Assembly (NCBI RefSeq): GCF_964355755.1
Contig: NC_092671.1
Location: 40,747,804-40,811,803, forward strand
Reading direction: 5' to 3'
DNA: 64,000 nt
Source: Antedon mediterranea
Taxonomy: Eukaryota > Echinodermata > Crinoidea > Comatulida > Antedonidae
Under the pieces are notes generated by a model. That model made no database searches. It was not told where the DNA came from and worked only from the letters and a program-made list of their open reading frames with translations. The position numbers were made by a program, and so were the translations under genes. Shown one piece after another: positions 49,350 to 60,285 of the stretch (position 1 is its first letter; each line of letters opens with the position of its first letter).

Positions 49350-50226
49350 AAAAAAGTGAGTGGTTGGGCCTAAGTACAATATATCATTAAGTTGGACGCA
49401 GTAAAAATGGAAAAACAAGAAAATACATATAAGACAAGATAACATCAAAAAACAATATTAAAAAATATCTTAATTAAACTGATATTCCAAGCTGTTCATT
49501 ATTAAAATATTCTTTAAGTTTTATTTTGAAGGTTGCATTATTTTGTATTGATTTGAGTGAATTGGATAAGAAATATATAAAAAAATCGTATACTCTGTCA
49601 GACTGTAGGCAGTTATAGTTTGAGGTAAAACATCGAAACCGTGCGGGCCGTGGCATATACATTAAGTGATCTCATCTTGCCATCACTTAATTCACTATTC
49701 ACCTGAATAAATCTTGATTAATTCATATAGTTAGTAATACAGTAAGCGAATGCGTAATTGTATACAACGATACAACGGCCATGTTAATTTGAATTATATA
49801 TAAGTATACACAAGATACTTTTTAATAGAAAACAGAATACGATTAACTAAGATACGGCCAATGTTCCAACAAATAGTGTAAATAAAACAGTTACTCATAT
49901 TGCAAGTAATAAAAAATGCAGTCATTATACCTGTGTAAATAGTTAGTAGGGGTTTTTAATATAAAAAGAATACAATAAAAATAAATGATCTGCTTAAACT
50001 TATAATAATGAATGCATCGATCTAGGTCTTTAAAGTTTGTATCTCGAAAATACTCATAGCAGTACATTGGACGTCACAATAGTTGTAGTTAGCAGCGATT
50101 ATTATTACTTACCTCATCAGGATTATTCCCTGGTTCATAGGTAATGTATGCCCCACGAAAATGTGATGCGTGACAACTTAACACAATAATGTGTAAGAAC
50201 AATAATCCTTTTGTGTAAGCCTGCAT
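28106..50226 (-). CDS. Membrane-anchored multi-EGF, ZP-domain protein with an N-terminal unnamed module (27 exons, about 1318 residues)
   Basis: Transcript order: 50226-50113, 46677-46430, 43805-43624, 43526-43396, 39051-38907, 37005-36882, 36639-36478, 35989-35949, 35695-35598, 35496-35238; EGF exons 34730-34617, 34323-34210, 33815-33702, 33449-33339, 32823-32710, 32570-32457, 32332-32219, 32007-31894, 31781-31668, 31191-31078, 30967-30854, 30707-30594; ZP exons 30475-30210, 29915-29527, 29273-29168, 28903-28726; last exon 28254-28106. All phases agree. The N-terminus ([19 protein letters not shown]) is a signal peptide followed by SHFRGA. Residues about 20-500 form the unnamed module, about 500-955 twelve EGF-like domains, about 955-1270 a ZP domain, then a membrane helix and a short tail. 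ZP proteins polymerise outside the cell after cleavage near a basic site; RLKR before the helix could be it. Function unknown; likely a cell-surface or matrix protein. Confidence 0.9.
28996..29138. mobile_element. MITE 1 with GGTTCCCACTAG-type terminal inverted repeats
   Basis: ATGCTTGGTTCCCACTAG at 28996-29013 is the exact reverse complement of 29121-29138. The inner part holds more inverted material (GACGTAACGCAA type). It sits in the intron between the last two ZP-coding exons. About 143 bp and non-coding. Confidence 0.88.
29992..30193. mobile_element. MITE 2 of the same family
   Basis: CGTGGTTCCCACTAG at 29992-30006 is the exact reverse complement of 30179-30193. It also has an internal AGTGGGAACC near 30047 and several ACGCAACG motifs. 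About 202 bp, filling most of the intron between the first two ZP exons and ending 17 bases from the exon edge at 30210. Confidence 0.88.
30594..34730 (-). other. Twelve EGF-like domains, one per exon
   Basis: Eleven exons are exactly 114 bases and one (33449-33339) is 111; all are bounded by phase 1 introns, so each can be added or removed without shifting the frame. Each encodes six cysteines. Most begin with the calcium-binding EGF pattern (D/E)-(I/V/L)-(N/D)-E-C, for example [18 protein letters not shown], and end CETG or CESG. The first ([18 protein letters not shown]) and the ninth ([10 protein letters not shown]) depart from the calcium motif. The short exon lacks one residue in the loop ENGYC. 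Confidence 0.93.
33993..34216 (+). repeat. 43/44-bp minisatellite, five units, each with a copy of an EGF exon's splice donor
   Basis: The unit (plus strand) is CCTTACCTGTACAGTATTTA, GGTTTATAGCTTATCTTTGG, TTGT. On the minus strand each unit gives ACAG/GTAAGG, identical to the true donor of exon 34323-34210; the copy furthest from the exon (near 34033) reads ACAG/GTGAGG. The array starts exactly at the exon end, sharing the last four exon bases. Confidence 0.92.
37006..38906. other. Intron 5 of the EGF/ZP gene
   Basis: AT-rich intron. A direct duplicate of about 47 bases (AGTTGTATGATCCATGTAAC, then ATAATGTTCTTCGTGTAACC, AATTGAA) lies at 38376-38482, followed by short echoes of its end. Nothing else recognised. 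Confidence 0.5.
42007..42075 (-). promoter_or_regulatory. Candidate internal promoter and alternative first exon of the EGF/ZP gene
   Basis: On the minus strand TATAAATAG (42075-42067) is followed about 43 bases later by an ATG (42024) opening six codons (MEVLVE) that end at a good donor (GAG/GTAGGC) in phase 0. Phase 0 fits the next downstream exon at 39051. The spacing of TATA to ATG is close to that at the gene's main start. It would give a protein without a signal peptide, so it may instead start a non-coding transcript. Confidence 0.3.
42849..43078 (+). repeat. 58-bp tandem repeat, four units, in intron 4 of the EGF/ZP gene
   Basis: The unit is AAGGAAGGATTATGATATAC, TTTATGGTCTTGTGCGTCTA, TTTAGTGCATTATTATAC; the later two units lack two bases of the TTT run. 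Confidence 0.94.
43806..46429. other. Intron 2 of the EGF/ZP gene (2.6 kb)
   Basis: AT-rich, no element or exon recognised. The GC-richer part at 44340-44560 (CAGGCGGGAGGCCTACGGCC) may be an old repeat, but no second copy is present here. Confidence 0.4.
46889..46926 (+). repeat. Pentanucleotide microsatellite (ATGTC)n
   Basis: TGTCATG units repeat with period five, about seven copies with one change. Confidence 0.9.
48511..48680 (+). repeat. 51-bp tandem triplicate with internal dyad symmetry
   Basis: The unit is GAAACAGAAGACAAAGCAAT, GTACAAGATTTTTTCTTCGT, CTTCCGTTCCGT. The start GGAAACAGAAGACGAAG and the end CTTCGTCTTCCGTTCC are near reverse complements, so each unit can form a hairpin. 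Confidence 0.9.
49110..49352 (+). mobile_element. Retroelement 3' end with a 30-base A run (related to SINE family A, tail type 2)
   Basis: GGTTATCCTTGGCAATTTGC CTAAATATATTTAAAA closely resembles the 3' end of the SINE at 57390-57750 (GGTAATCCTTGGCCACATTG CCTAAAGACATG). The sequence before it differs from the SINE, so this may be a fragment of the partner LINE or another SINE. It ends in about 30 A residues. Confidence 0.6.
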
Positions 50227-50271
50227 CGTGTTATTTATTCAGCTACAAAGTAAGGTTCCTTTCTAATGCTA

Positions 50272-50279
50272 TATTTATA
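50272..50279 (-). promoter_or_regulatory. TATA box of the EGF/ZP gene
   Basis: On the minus strand TATAAATA lies 46-53 bases before the ATG at 50226, in a TA-rich stretch. This would imply a 5' UTR of only about 20 bases. Confidence 0.4.
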
Positions 50280-50286
50280 TATATAA

Positions 50287-50894
50287 TATAATCTTCCTCG
50301 TGGTATGTCAGTATATCCCTCTTTCTTCCAGTTTAGGTGTTTACCTTGAGTTCACACTGTTACTAGTGTACACATACCGTGGTTGGATTTATATATACTA
50401 CTCACAACACTGTTCCGCTTTGATGGTTTGAATATTACTACGCTTCACGCCCCCACCGTCTGTTGTATGATACGTACTTTCCATTATTTCCTCGGGATAT
50501 CGCCGGGATATCCTCAGTTTGCCCTCTAAGCGGTAATTCAACCGCATCCACACCCTGAACACCCATTCATCCTCCAATATACCAATTTCGTAAACATAAT
50601 AATCTATTTGAAATTAATATTATGTATGTTACAATGGTCGGATACTGTAGTACACATGGTAAAAATAAATAAAATCAAAGGTGCCTGCTATTATTCTTCA
50701 TTTTAAAATGTTGGACCGAAAGCTCACCGTAAAGAACATCGATATATTTTCCCCTCTCAATTGTACATAAATAATACTTAAATGTTCTACCCTTTTCTTG
50801 TTTAAAACTCACTATTCTCTTGTCTTTATTTGTAAGATAAAATACAACCAAATAATATATATATATATATATATAGGCTATATTTCTTATGGTT
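50287..50894. other. Region between the EGF/ZP gene start and the upstream minisatellite
   Basis: Probable proximal promoter of the EGF/ZP gene. Includes a (TA)n microsatellite at 50855-50873. No coding sequence seen. Confidence 0.4.
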
Positions 50895-53800
50895 ATTTCT
50901 AAACAAATTAGTTACCCTAACCCCAGACCGGTATAGTGTTATTTCTAAACAAATTAGTTACCCTAACCCCAGACCGGTATAGTGTTATTTCTAAACAAAT
51001 TAGTTACCCTAACCCCAGACCGGTATAGTGTTATTTCTAAACAAATTAGTTACCCTAACCCCAGACCGGTATAGTGTTATTTCTAAACAAATTAGTTACC
51101 CTGACCCCTAACCGGTATAGTGTTATTTCTAAACAAATTAGTTACCCTAACCCCAGACCGGTATAGTGTTATTTCTAAACAAATTAGTTACCCTAACCCC
51201 AGACCGATATAGTGTTATTTCTAAACAAATTAGTTACCCTAACCCCAGACCGGTATAGTGTTATTTCTAAACAAATTAGTTACCCTAACCCCAGACCGGT
51301 ATAGTGTTATTTCTAAACAAATTAGTTACCCTAACCCCAGACCGGTATAGTGTTATTTCTAAACAAATTAGTTACCCTAACCCCTAACCGGTATAGTGTT
51401 ATTTCTAAACAAATTAGTTACCCTAACCCCAGACCGGTATAGTGTTATTTCTAAACAAATTAGTTACCCTAACCCCAGACCGGTATAGTGTTATTTCTAA
51501 ACAAATTAGTTACCCTAACCCCAGACCGGTATACTGTTATTTCTAAACAAATTAGTTACCCTAACCCCAGACCGGTATAGTGTTATTTCTAAACAAATTA
51601 GTTACCTTAACCCCAGACCGGTATAGTGTTATTTCTAAACAAATTAGTTACCCTAACCCCAGACCGGTATAGTGTTATTTCTAAACAAATTAGTTACCCT
51701 AACTCCAGACCGGTATAGTGTTATTTCTAAACAAATTAGTTACCCTAACCCCAGACCGGTATAGTGTTATTTCTAAACAAATTAGTTACCCTAACCCCAG
51801 ACCGGTATAGTGTTATTTCTAAACAAATTAGTTACCCTAACCCCAGACCGGTATAGTGTTATTTCTAAACAAATTAGTTACCCTAACCCCAGACCGGTAT
51901 AGTGTTATTTCTAAACAAATTAGTTACCCTAACCCCAGACCGGTATAGTGTTATTTCTAAACAAATTAGTTACCCTAACCCCAGACCGGTATAGTGTTAT
52001 TTCTAAACAAATTAGTTACCCTAACCCCAGACCGGTATAGTGTTATTTCTAAACAAATTAGTTACCCTAACCCCAGACCGGTATAGTGTTATTTCTAAAC
52101 AAATTAGTTACCCTGACCCCTAACCGGTATAGTGTTATTTCTAAACAAATTAGTTACCCTAACCCCAGACCGGTATAGTGTTATTTCTAAACAAATTAGT
52201 TACCCTAACCCCAGACCGGTATAGTGTTATTTCTAAACAAATTAGTTACCCTAACCCCAGACCGGTATAGTGTTATTTCTAAACAAATTAGTTACCCTAA
52301 CCCCAGACCGGTATAGTGTTATTTCTAAACAAATTAGTTACCCTAACCCCAGACCGGTATAGTGTTATTTCTAAACAAATTAGTTACCCTAACCCCTAAC
52401 CGGTATAGTGTTATTTCTAAACAAATTAGTTACCCTAACCCCAGACCGGTATAGTGTTATTTCTAAACAAATTAGTTACCCTAACCCCAGACCGGTATAG
52501 TGTTATTTCTAAACAAATTAGTTACCCTAACCCCAGACCGGTATACTGTTATTTCTAAACAAATTAGTTACCCTAACCCCAGACCGGTATAGTGTTATTT
52601 CTAAACAAATTAGTTACCTTAACCCCAGACCGGTATAGTGTTATTTCTAAACAAATTAGTTACCCTAACCCCAGACCGGTATAGTGTTATTTCTAAACAA
52701 ATTAGTTACCCTAACCACAGACCGGTATAGTGTTATTTCTAAACAAATTAGTTACCCTAACCCCAGACCGGTATAGTGTTATTTCTAAACAAATTAGTTA
52801 CCCTAACCCCAGACCGGTATAGTGTTATTTCTAAACAAATTAGTTACCCTAACCCCAGACCGGTATAGTGTTATTTCTAAACAAATTAGTTACCCTAACC
52901 CCAGACCGGTATACTGTTATTTCTAAACAAATTAGTTACCCTAACCCCAGACCGGTATAGTGTTATTTCTAAACAAATTAGTTACCTTAACCCCAGACCG
53001 GTATAGTGTTATTTCTAAACAAATTAGTTACCCTAACCCCAGACCGGTATAGTGTTATTTCTAAACAAATTAGTTACCCTAACTCCAGACCGGTATAGTG
53101 TTATTTCTAAACAAATTAGTTACCCTAACCCCAGACCGGTATAGTGTTATTTCTAAACAAATTAGTTACCCTAACCCCAGACCGGTATAGTGTTATTTCT
53201 AAACAAATTAGTTACCCTAACCCCAGACCGGTATAGTGTTATTTCTAAACAAATTAGTTACCCTAACCCCAGACCGGTATAGTGTTATTTCTAAACAAAT
53301 TAGTTACCCTAACCCCAGACCGGTATAGTGTTATTTCTAAACAAATTAGTTACCCTAACCCCAGACCGGTATAGTGTTATTTCTAAACAAATTAGTTACC
53401 CTAACCCCAGACCGGTATAGTGTTATTTCTAAACAAATTAGTTACCCTAACCCCAGACCGGTATAGTGTTATTTCTAAACAAATTAGTTACCCTGACCCC
53501 TAACCGGTATAGTGTTATTTCTAAACAAATTAGTTACCCTAACCCCAGACCGGTATAGTGTTATTTCTAAACAAATTAGTTACCCTAACCCCAGACCGGT
53601 ATAGTGTTATTTCTAAACAAATTAGTTACCCTAACCCCAGACCGGTATAGTGTTATTTCTAAACAAATTAGTTACCCTAACCCCAGACCGGTATAGTGTT
53701 ATTTCTAAACAAATTAGTTACCCTAACCCCAGACCGGTATAGTGTTATTTCTAAACAAATTAGTTACCCTAACCCCTAACCGGTATAGTGTTATTTCTAA

Positions 53801-54303
53801 ACAAATTAGTTACCCTAACCCCAGACCGGTATAGTGTTATTTCTAAACAAATTAGTTACCCTAACCCCAGACCGGTATAGTGTTATTTCTAAACAAATTA
53901 GTTACCCTAACCCCAGACCGGTATACTGTTATTTCTAAACAAATTAGTTACCCTAACCCCAGACCGGTATAGTGTTATTTCTAAACAAATTAGTTACCTT
54001 AACCCCAGACCGGTATAGTGTTATTTCTAAACAAATTAGTTACCCTAACCCCAGACCGGTATAGTGTTATTTCTAAACAAATTAGTTACCCTAACCCCAG
54101 ACCGGTATAGTGTTATTTCTAAACAAATTAGTTACCCTAACCCCAGACCGGTATAGTGTTATTTCTAAACAAATTAGTTACCCTAACCCCAGACCAGTAT
54201 AGTGTTATTTCTAAACAAATTAGTTACCCTAACCCCAGACCGGTATAGTGTTATTTCTAAACAAATTAGTTACCCTAACCCCAGATCGGTATAGTGTTAT
54301 TTT
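50895..54303 (+). repeat. 46-bp minisatellite, about 74 units, upstream of the EGF/ZP gene
   Basis: The unit is TTATTTCTAAACAAATTAGT, TACCCTAACCCCAGACCGGT, ATAGTG. Marked variant units (CTGACCCCTAACC, CCCCTAACCGG, ATACTG, ACCTTAACC, AACTCCAG) recur at fixed distances of 1012 and 1380 bases, showing higher-order structure. Each unit has one TTAGGG (minus strand) and one CCGG. The array begins 669 bases upstream of the gene's ATG. Confidence 0.98.
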
Positions 54304-57300
54304 TGTCTTCATTTTTTTAAATATTTGGAATACCCTTCATCCATCCCATCCTAAACCAATTGTTATGCTTGCTTAATGTGACTTGAATGATAAGTATCGT
54401 ATTTTCGGCATGGGTGATTGAGTACCTGGAGCAATAAACTTTATTCTTTATTCTTATCAATGAACTTGAGAATGGACTTAAACCTTTTTCTTCACAGATA
54501 AGCGGATTACTGGTGGTTATTTGTTTCAGTGCAGAATACCATTTTTTCTGTCTATTATTTTAATACGATTGAAGTTACTTTGGCGGTCATGGTCGAGGTG
54601 ATTTGGAAGGTTGACGTATAGAAATGATTCTTATGCATGTTTGAATTCCTATGAGTTGGTTCATACACCTGTTGACGTCAAGGAATTCCAATCTCTCTAC
54701 ATAAACAAAAACTTATTTATAATTTGAAATGACATTATTGATGGTGTGGGATGGAGCAGGTTACATATTTCCTGTTTCAGTCGTTTTGGTGGTACTGGTG
54801 GTACTGCGCATTAAAACGTCACTTCCGAATACATATACTCAGTCGCCATAAAGGAAAAAAAGGAATAAACATTGCAAAAAAATATTAATAAGAAGAGTTA
54901 TTGAACTATAACAACCTAACTTCCGAAAAGGGTAATGTTATATTATAAAACAATTTGTATAGAACTGGCACAAAAATTAATTAAATATCAATTATTTCAA
55001 CATCTAAAGTAAGTAATAAATTAGGTCACTCCGAGTAACCTTCATGCCTTACGGTACCACAGTCAGGAGGAAGTATATTTGATTATGTTTCAATCACCGT
55101 GATTTCGTCGTCAACACAATGTATACATTCGCTGGATCTATTTTATGAAATCACATTGTACAATAATCGTTTAAAATTGCATTTTAGAACACGCAGGCTC
55201 ATACCAGCTAAAATAAACATTATTCATGAATTCTGATTGGTTGTGCCTTTTTCACGTCACAAAAAACACTTCCGATTCCGCGAATAAATTCGCTTAGTGG
55301 AAAGCAGGCTGAAGTCTGATATAATAATTATTGGTCCTTATATAATGTATGTAGTTTAGTGTGTGGCTTCTTCAACGTTGCACGTTTAAAAAATTAATAT
55401 TAGTAAAGGTATACCGACGCTTTTTTCACGTCACCAAAAAAAAAAAAAAATCTATTCCGCGCATAAATTCGCTTAGTAGAAAGCAGGCTGAAGTCTGATA
55501 TAATCATTAGTGGTCCTTATAGAATGTATGTAGTTTAGTGTGTGGCTTCAAAATTGCACGTTTAAAAAATTGATATTAATAAAGGTATACCGACGCTTTT
55601 TTCACGTCACAAAAAACACTTTCGATTCCGCGAATAAATTCGCAAAACAGGTTGAAGTCTGATATAATAATTAGTGGTCCTTATTGTATAGAATGTATGT
55701 AGATTTAGTTTGTGGCTTCAAAATTGCATCTCTTTAAAAAGTTTATATTAGTAGGCCTAAAGGTAATACCGACGCGTCCCATTAATGTATTGGATTACAT
55801 GTACTGTACTATTCTATAGTTTCGGTTGACTAAAAATTAATATCATTAGTCCTATATTGTTTAATGCGTAGGCCAGATGCCGTCTATTGTTCTTGCTAAT
55901 AGAGAATAGATTCGTTTCTATATCTAAATCTGAGGACACGAACCGTACGGTGTCTCATCATTTTCTTTAAACATTAGACGTATAGGCTATTATTTGTAAG
56001 GCGTGTATAGTTTCCGCGTTTGGTATGCTGAAATAGTGTTGTATGAGTTAATTGAGAACTAGAAAGGAACTGATTAAATACTTTTAAATCAAGTTTAGAT
56101 CAAATTAGCAATATTGTTTTTAAAGTAAAACACGCACAACTGTGTTTAACTACTTATTCTAGGCTTAATGATATTTTGTTACCTTCAGCTTTAGTACAGT
56201 GTATTTAAATATTACAATGCACTACGAGTAAAGATCAGGCATGCATGACGCAACGCAAGATAACACACACCTATCACTTAATAAAAAGAGGGAATCGATA
56301 TATGAAAATGTCTGCAATTTCCTCCTTTTAATTGTCTGTACTTCTAGTCTTAGTGTTTAATTGCTTATATTATAGATCACAGAGTTAATAAACAATACAA
56401 TCGCAGGGTGACAGATATTGTATGAAACAGGTGATATTCAATTTGTTCGTAGAAAATAGTAAAACGGGAAAATGACTAATAAACAAGAAAGCTATGAAGG
56501 TCACACAAAAACTAGAGTATAGTGAAATTGTGCATATATCATCACACGAAGTTCAAAAGAAAACAAAAAAAAATCGTTCTTTAATCCCTCTTAAAATGTA
56601 GGGCACATCTTAAAAATAAATACTATAACACTGAAATAAAAGAATAAGGTAACTTAACTTAACTTATTAAAGAAAGAGAGACTTTCGATAAAATTCATCC
56701 ATTGAGTTACTCCATGATACATCAGACTACCGACATGTAACATTCCTGTTGTCTTTCGATACTCTGTTCAAATATTCAGAACAGGACATAAAATGACTGC
56801 AACTATTGGATACATTAGTTTGCATTAATTTAATTAGAAACATTCAAAATACCAACATGTTATGTATTTGTGCTCTCACATACAAGATACTATTCAAATA
56901 TGTCACTGAACTTCGGTAATTATGGAGGTTCCTAAAATAATTGTTCATCGAAGGCCAAGCTGTCATTGTATACGCACTGTAACTTGTTTTACTCATCAAG
57001 ATGTACAGCAGAAAATTATCAAAGGAAAATACATATTAATTAAGAAAGGTTAACCTTGTAACCTATATATATATATAAGTCAGGCTTTACTAAGGTTTAT
57101 TTGCGTAAACCAGGCTGTGCTTTTTATTTCGGTATATTCTCTAAACTCTACCCATCCTTTACCTACTCACAGGAAGCAGTTGTACGCTATTGAGTGATGC
57201 CTGCTTTTGTACAGACCTTGACCATTCAACCTATCGAGTCGATTGCAATACTGGGAATTAGACGGAACAAAATCACACTGGACACAAACCATACATCCAC

Positions 57301-57389
57301 TCTCACCTTTACTTGCAGATAATGTATTAATGAAAATATAACGAGGGCAGTGGAAAAATAAGGCATATTATTATAGAAGGAAAGTATTC
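54304..57389. other. Intergenic region with a triplicated segment
   Basis: No gene recognised. The only clear structure is the triplicate at 55245-55780. Confidence 0.5.
55245..55780 (+). repeat. Three tandem copies of a roughly 175-bp segment
   Basis: Copies start at about 55245, 55421 and 55595. Shared landmarks are TTTTTTCACGTCAC, CGAATAAATTCGCTTAGT, GCTGAAGTCTGATATAATAA, GGTCCTTAT, TGTATGTAGTTTAGTGTGTG and GGTATACCGACGC. Copies differ by about 10 percent plus small indels, so this is older than the minisatellites. Confidence 0.92.
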
Positions 57390-57750
57390 GGCGAGTCATA
57401 TGGCCGAGCGGTTAAGGCAGGGGCGCCGTTTACCGTACCTAAAGAGCCAACAACAACATCGGCAAGGGTTCGAGGCCGACTCGCTCCTAGTTCTGGTGGT
57501 GGAACAAGTCTTCTCGGATAAGGACTATAAACCGTAGGTCCAGTGTACACAGTTATAACCTGTGTGTACTTTAAAGAACCCATTCATTATTCGAAAAAGA
57601 GTAGGGGGTTACCCCGATGAACTGGTTCACACAATAGCCCCTGTATCAGGGGGATTACCACCTATCTTATAGGACAGTGATTAATTCACTATTGGTAATC
57701 CTTGGCCACATTGCCTAAAGACATGAAATAAAATAAAATAATAAAATATT
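57390..57750 (+). mobile_element. tRNA-derived SINE (family A, tail type 2), full length
   Basis: The head resembles a class II tRNA (Leu/Ser): a GGCGAGT/ACTCGCT acceptor-like pair, A box TGGCCGAGCGGTTAAGG and B box GGGTTCGAGGCC. The T stem does not pair well, so it is not a functional tRNA. The body is shared with 25753-26075 up to GGGGGTTACCCCG, after which the 3' part differs and ends with CCTTGGCCACATTGCCTAAA and an (AAAT)n tail. Confidence 0.9.
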
Positions 57751-58265
57751 CATTCTGAAAGATGATAAAAATATAAAATGATGAAATGCATATTTGATTA
57801 TAATGTAAGCATTTGTTAGTAAGACTAATCACTAGTCCATGACCATGACCATGATAATCAATTGGATAACAAAATATCATAATGGTATGCATGTATTTTA
57901 AGTAAAGGACATGAGATTGAATGAGTGATATATCGTATATATGACAACTGACTAGAAGTATAGGCCTATTATTATAGAAGAATATTTTGATAAATTTAAC
58001 ATGTTTAGGCTACAGCTTTTATATAAACAAATAAGTAACACTACCGTACGTACTTTAATCATGGGCCAAAGGGGTCGAAAGATCGAATCATAATATTTTT
58101 TTAGTGTTTATAGTTATTGTGTTTGAGGAAATATTAAAATTTTTTTGATCATTAATTTATCTATAGTTGTAGTGAACTCAAGATCATAGCAAGGTTGAGT
58201 GAGTCCTAAATATTGTAACAGGTTTCTTGTAAGGCTAGGTCAAATAGTAAACAATCATGAGAAAT

Positions 58266-58427
58266 ACAGGGATAAATACCTTAAAAGAGGTGTTATTAAG
58301 GATGATGTCAACATTCAATTAACATGGGCATCCCTTGAAGCAAAAGACAGGAATAAATACCTAAAGAGGTGTTATTATGATGATGTCAACGTGCAATTAA
58401 CATGGGCATCCATTGAAGCAAAAGACA
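58266..58427 (+). repeat. Tandem duplicate of about 80 bases
   Basis: Both copies contain GGTGTTATTA, GATGATGTCAACA and CAATTAACATGGGCATCC followed by TTGAAGCAAAAGACAGG. Identity is about 90 percent. Confidence 0.88.
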
Positions 58428-59045
58428 GGAACATTGGGTTTCAATAAGCAAACTAAAGGGAAAATCTAAAGTAAAATTTACTGGATGAGCTAAATGACAC
58501 CGGTACTTTGCGATAGGTTGGAGCCACATGAACCAAACCGATTAGCTTGAATCCTCATGAGAAATTCACTCAGCAACATTGACGATTGTACTTTGTACAC
58601 CTGTTGGCAAAACAACTCCGTCACACGAAATGGGCACCAAAAAAAAGTAAAATAGTTTACAGTAGTAACAATTCTTATTCAGAATTCAACTTTCTTCACG
58701 ATATGTTGTATTGAATTTATGGAGAGATATATGACTAATTATGCCTATTATAATTAACAACACACCTGCTTAAGCTTCCATAGTGCACTCATAACAAAAG
58801 TAGTGCCTATTTTACCGAGTATATCTCCCATGTGTGTAATTAAGACAGGCATTAGGACATGTTATGGTAAATCGTTACGTAAAGCTATATATAAACCATG
58901 CTTTACCTTCATTAAGTTAATTGATTAAAAAAACAATATCAATTTAGAAGTCAATGTATAGAGGATAGCAGGAGGTAGCAGGAATATAAAAGAGATTCGA
59001 ATATATTGGTGATAGTCAGAGGATGACAACAAACACCAATGCTGA

Positions 59046-59215
59046 AGAATGATATCAAATGGGAGGTTACAGAATAACTGATGAATACGGTACATAATGC
59101 CAGAATGATATCAAATGGGAGGTTAAAGAATAACTGATCAATACGGTACATAATTCCAGAATGATATCAAATGTGAGGTTAAAGAATAACCGATCAATAC
59201 ATAATGCAAAGATGA
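59046..59215 (+). repeat. 56-bp tandem triplicate
   Basis: The unit is AGAATGATATCAAATGGGAG, GTTAAAGAATAACTGATCAA, TACGGTACATAATGCC. Confidence 0.9.
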
Positions 59216-60285
59216 TAGATACACCAAAGAAGATGCCATTATTTAAGAGTGCGTTTAGATTAGAAAGATAATAAATCAGGGATGATGGTAGATAAGAGCA
59301 CTCAGCCGACACTCAAGAATAAAAGGCTGATTAGCGATAGTGAATGTGGTATTAGGTTTTTGAAGTAATGTCCAAGCTATCATTCGATAACATCGAATGA
59401 AAAAAGTGTAATTTGGTATCTATTAATTATATCACTGTTACTTTAGTGAAAGCTTGCTTAATGTTCTTTAAGCAAGGCTTCTCTCTCCTTCTTGTCATAA
59501 AATATGTTTAGCACTTAATAATATTTAATACACGCCAAATCGTTCGTTTCCGCCTCAAATATAGCCGTGATGTACACGATACCGTCATCAGATAACTTTA
59601 TCAAGGACATCTTGCTAATGATATCTTACATGCATTAAAGATGTAGGCCTAGATCAATACTACATTATACAACATTCGATGTGCGTAGGTTTTATTTAGA
59701 GGAGAATTTGCATTTTATTTTATTATCAACATCGGTAATAAAATAACCATTATAAATACCGGTTTATTAATTATAGGCCAAAATGTATTTTATTTATTTA
59801 TGTTTTTCGTAAACCAATGTACATAAAATATACAGTTTATGAAAAACATTGATTAAAAACACATTATTTTATTATTGCACAGGAAACACGCTACACAACT
59901 GTTTTTGATGTTTAAGAATAATGATATTTTGAGCAGCGGTATGTTGAAAATTATAGATACATTCTGATTTCACCATTTCGTTGAAAAGTGAACACATAAT
60001 ATGTAGACCTGTTACATTGTCATTCATCATGTTATTTTAGGCAAAATGTCTCCCTAAATCAGATTATAAAATGATTTTTTATAACAGAAACTTGTTTAAA
60101 AGTTAAGCAAGCCAACTTTCCTGTTAGCGTGACAAAAGAGCATTCAGCTTGTTTAAAAATATGATTGACATGAGAAACTTTAAAGATCCAACATTTCCGG
60201 ATTCATGCATGTGTGCCTTCAGTATCTTGGGTGAATATCCTAGCCACTGAATACAACGTTTTGACGATTATGGTATGGTAAGTAT

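Larger units (their letters stand above)
46678..50112. other. Intron 1 of the EGF/ZP gene (3.4 kb)
   Basis: Holds an ATGTC pentamer microsatellite (46889-46926), a 51-bp triplicate (48511-48680), and a retroelement tail with a long A run (49284-49347). No exon recognised. Confidence 0.5.
35238..50226 (-). other. Signal peptide and unnamed N-terminal module of the EGF/ZP gene (ten exons)
   Basis: Cysteine-containing extracellular sequence with landmarks [57 protein letters not shown] with [23 protein letters not shown]-like [30 protein letters not shown] and [20 protein letters not shown]. The same order of landmarks occurs in the neighbouring gene at 18896-24846. I recall similar unnamed sequences from other marine invertebrates but cannot cite a domain name. 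Confidence 0.75.
57751..60285. other. Intergenic region with short tandem duplicates
   Basis: No gene recognised. The open frame 58199-58447 is made by two copies of an 80-base duplicate (58266-58427) and has no known motif. See also the triplicate at 59046-59215. Confidence 0.45.

Noticed and set aside
50895-54303. Interstitial telomere
   Set aside because: Only one TTAGGG-like hexamer per 46-base unit; the unit as a whole is not telomeric.
57390-57490. Functional tRNA-Leu or tRNA-Ser gene
   Set aside because: A and B boxes are good and the acceptor ends pair, but the T stem does not pair and the sequence continues into a body shared with another copy, so it is a SINE head.
58199-58447. 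82-codon frame with an internal repeat
   Set aside because: The internal repeat is a recent tandem duplicate of non-coding DNA, and the frame matches no family I know.
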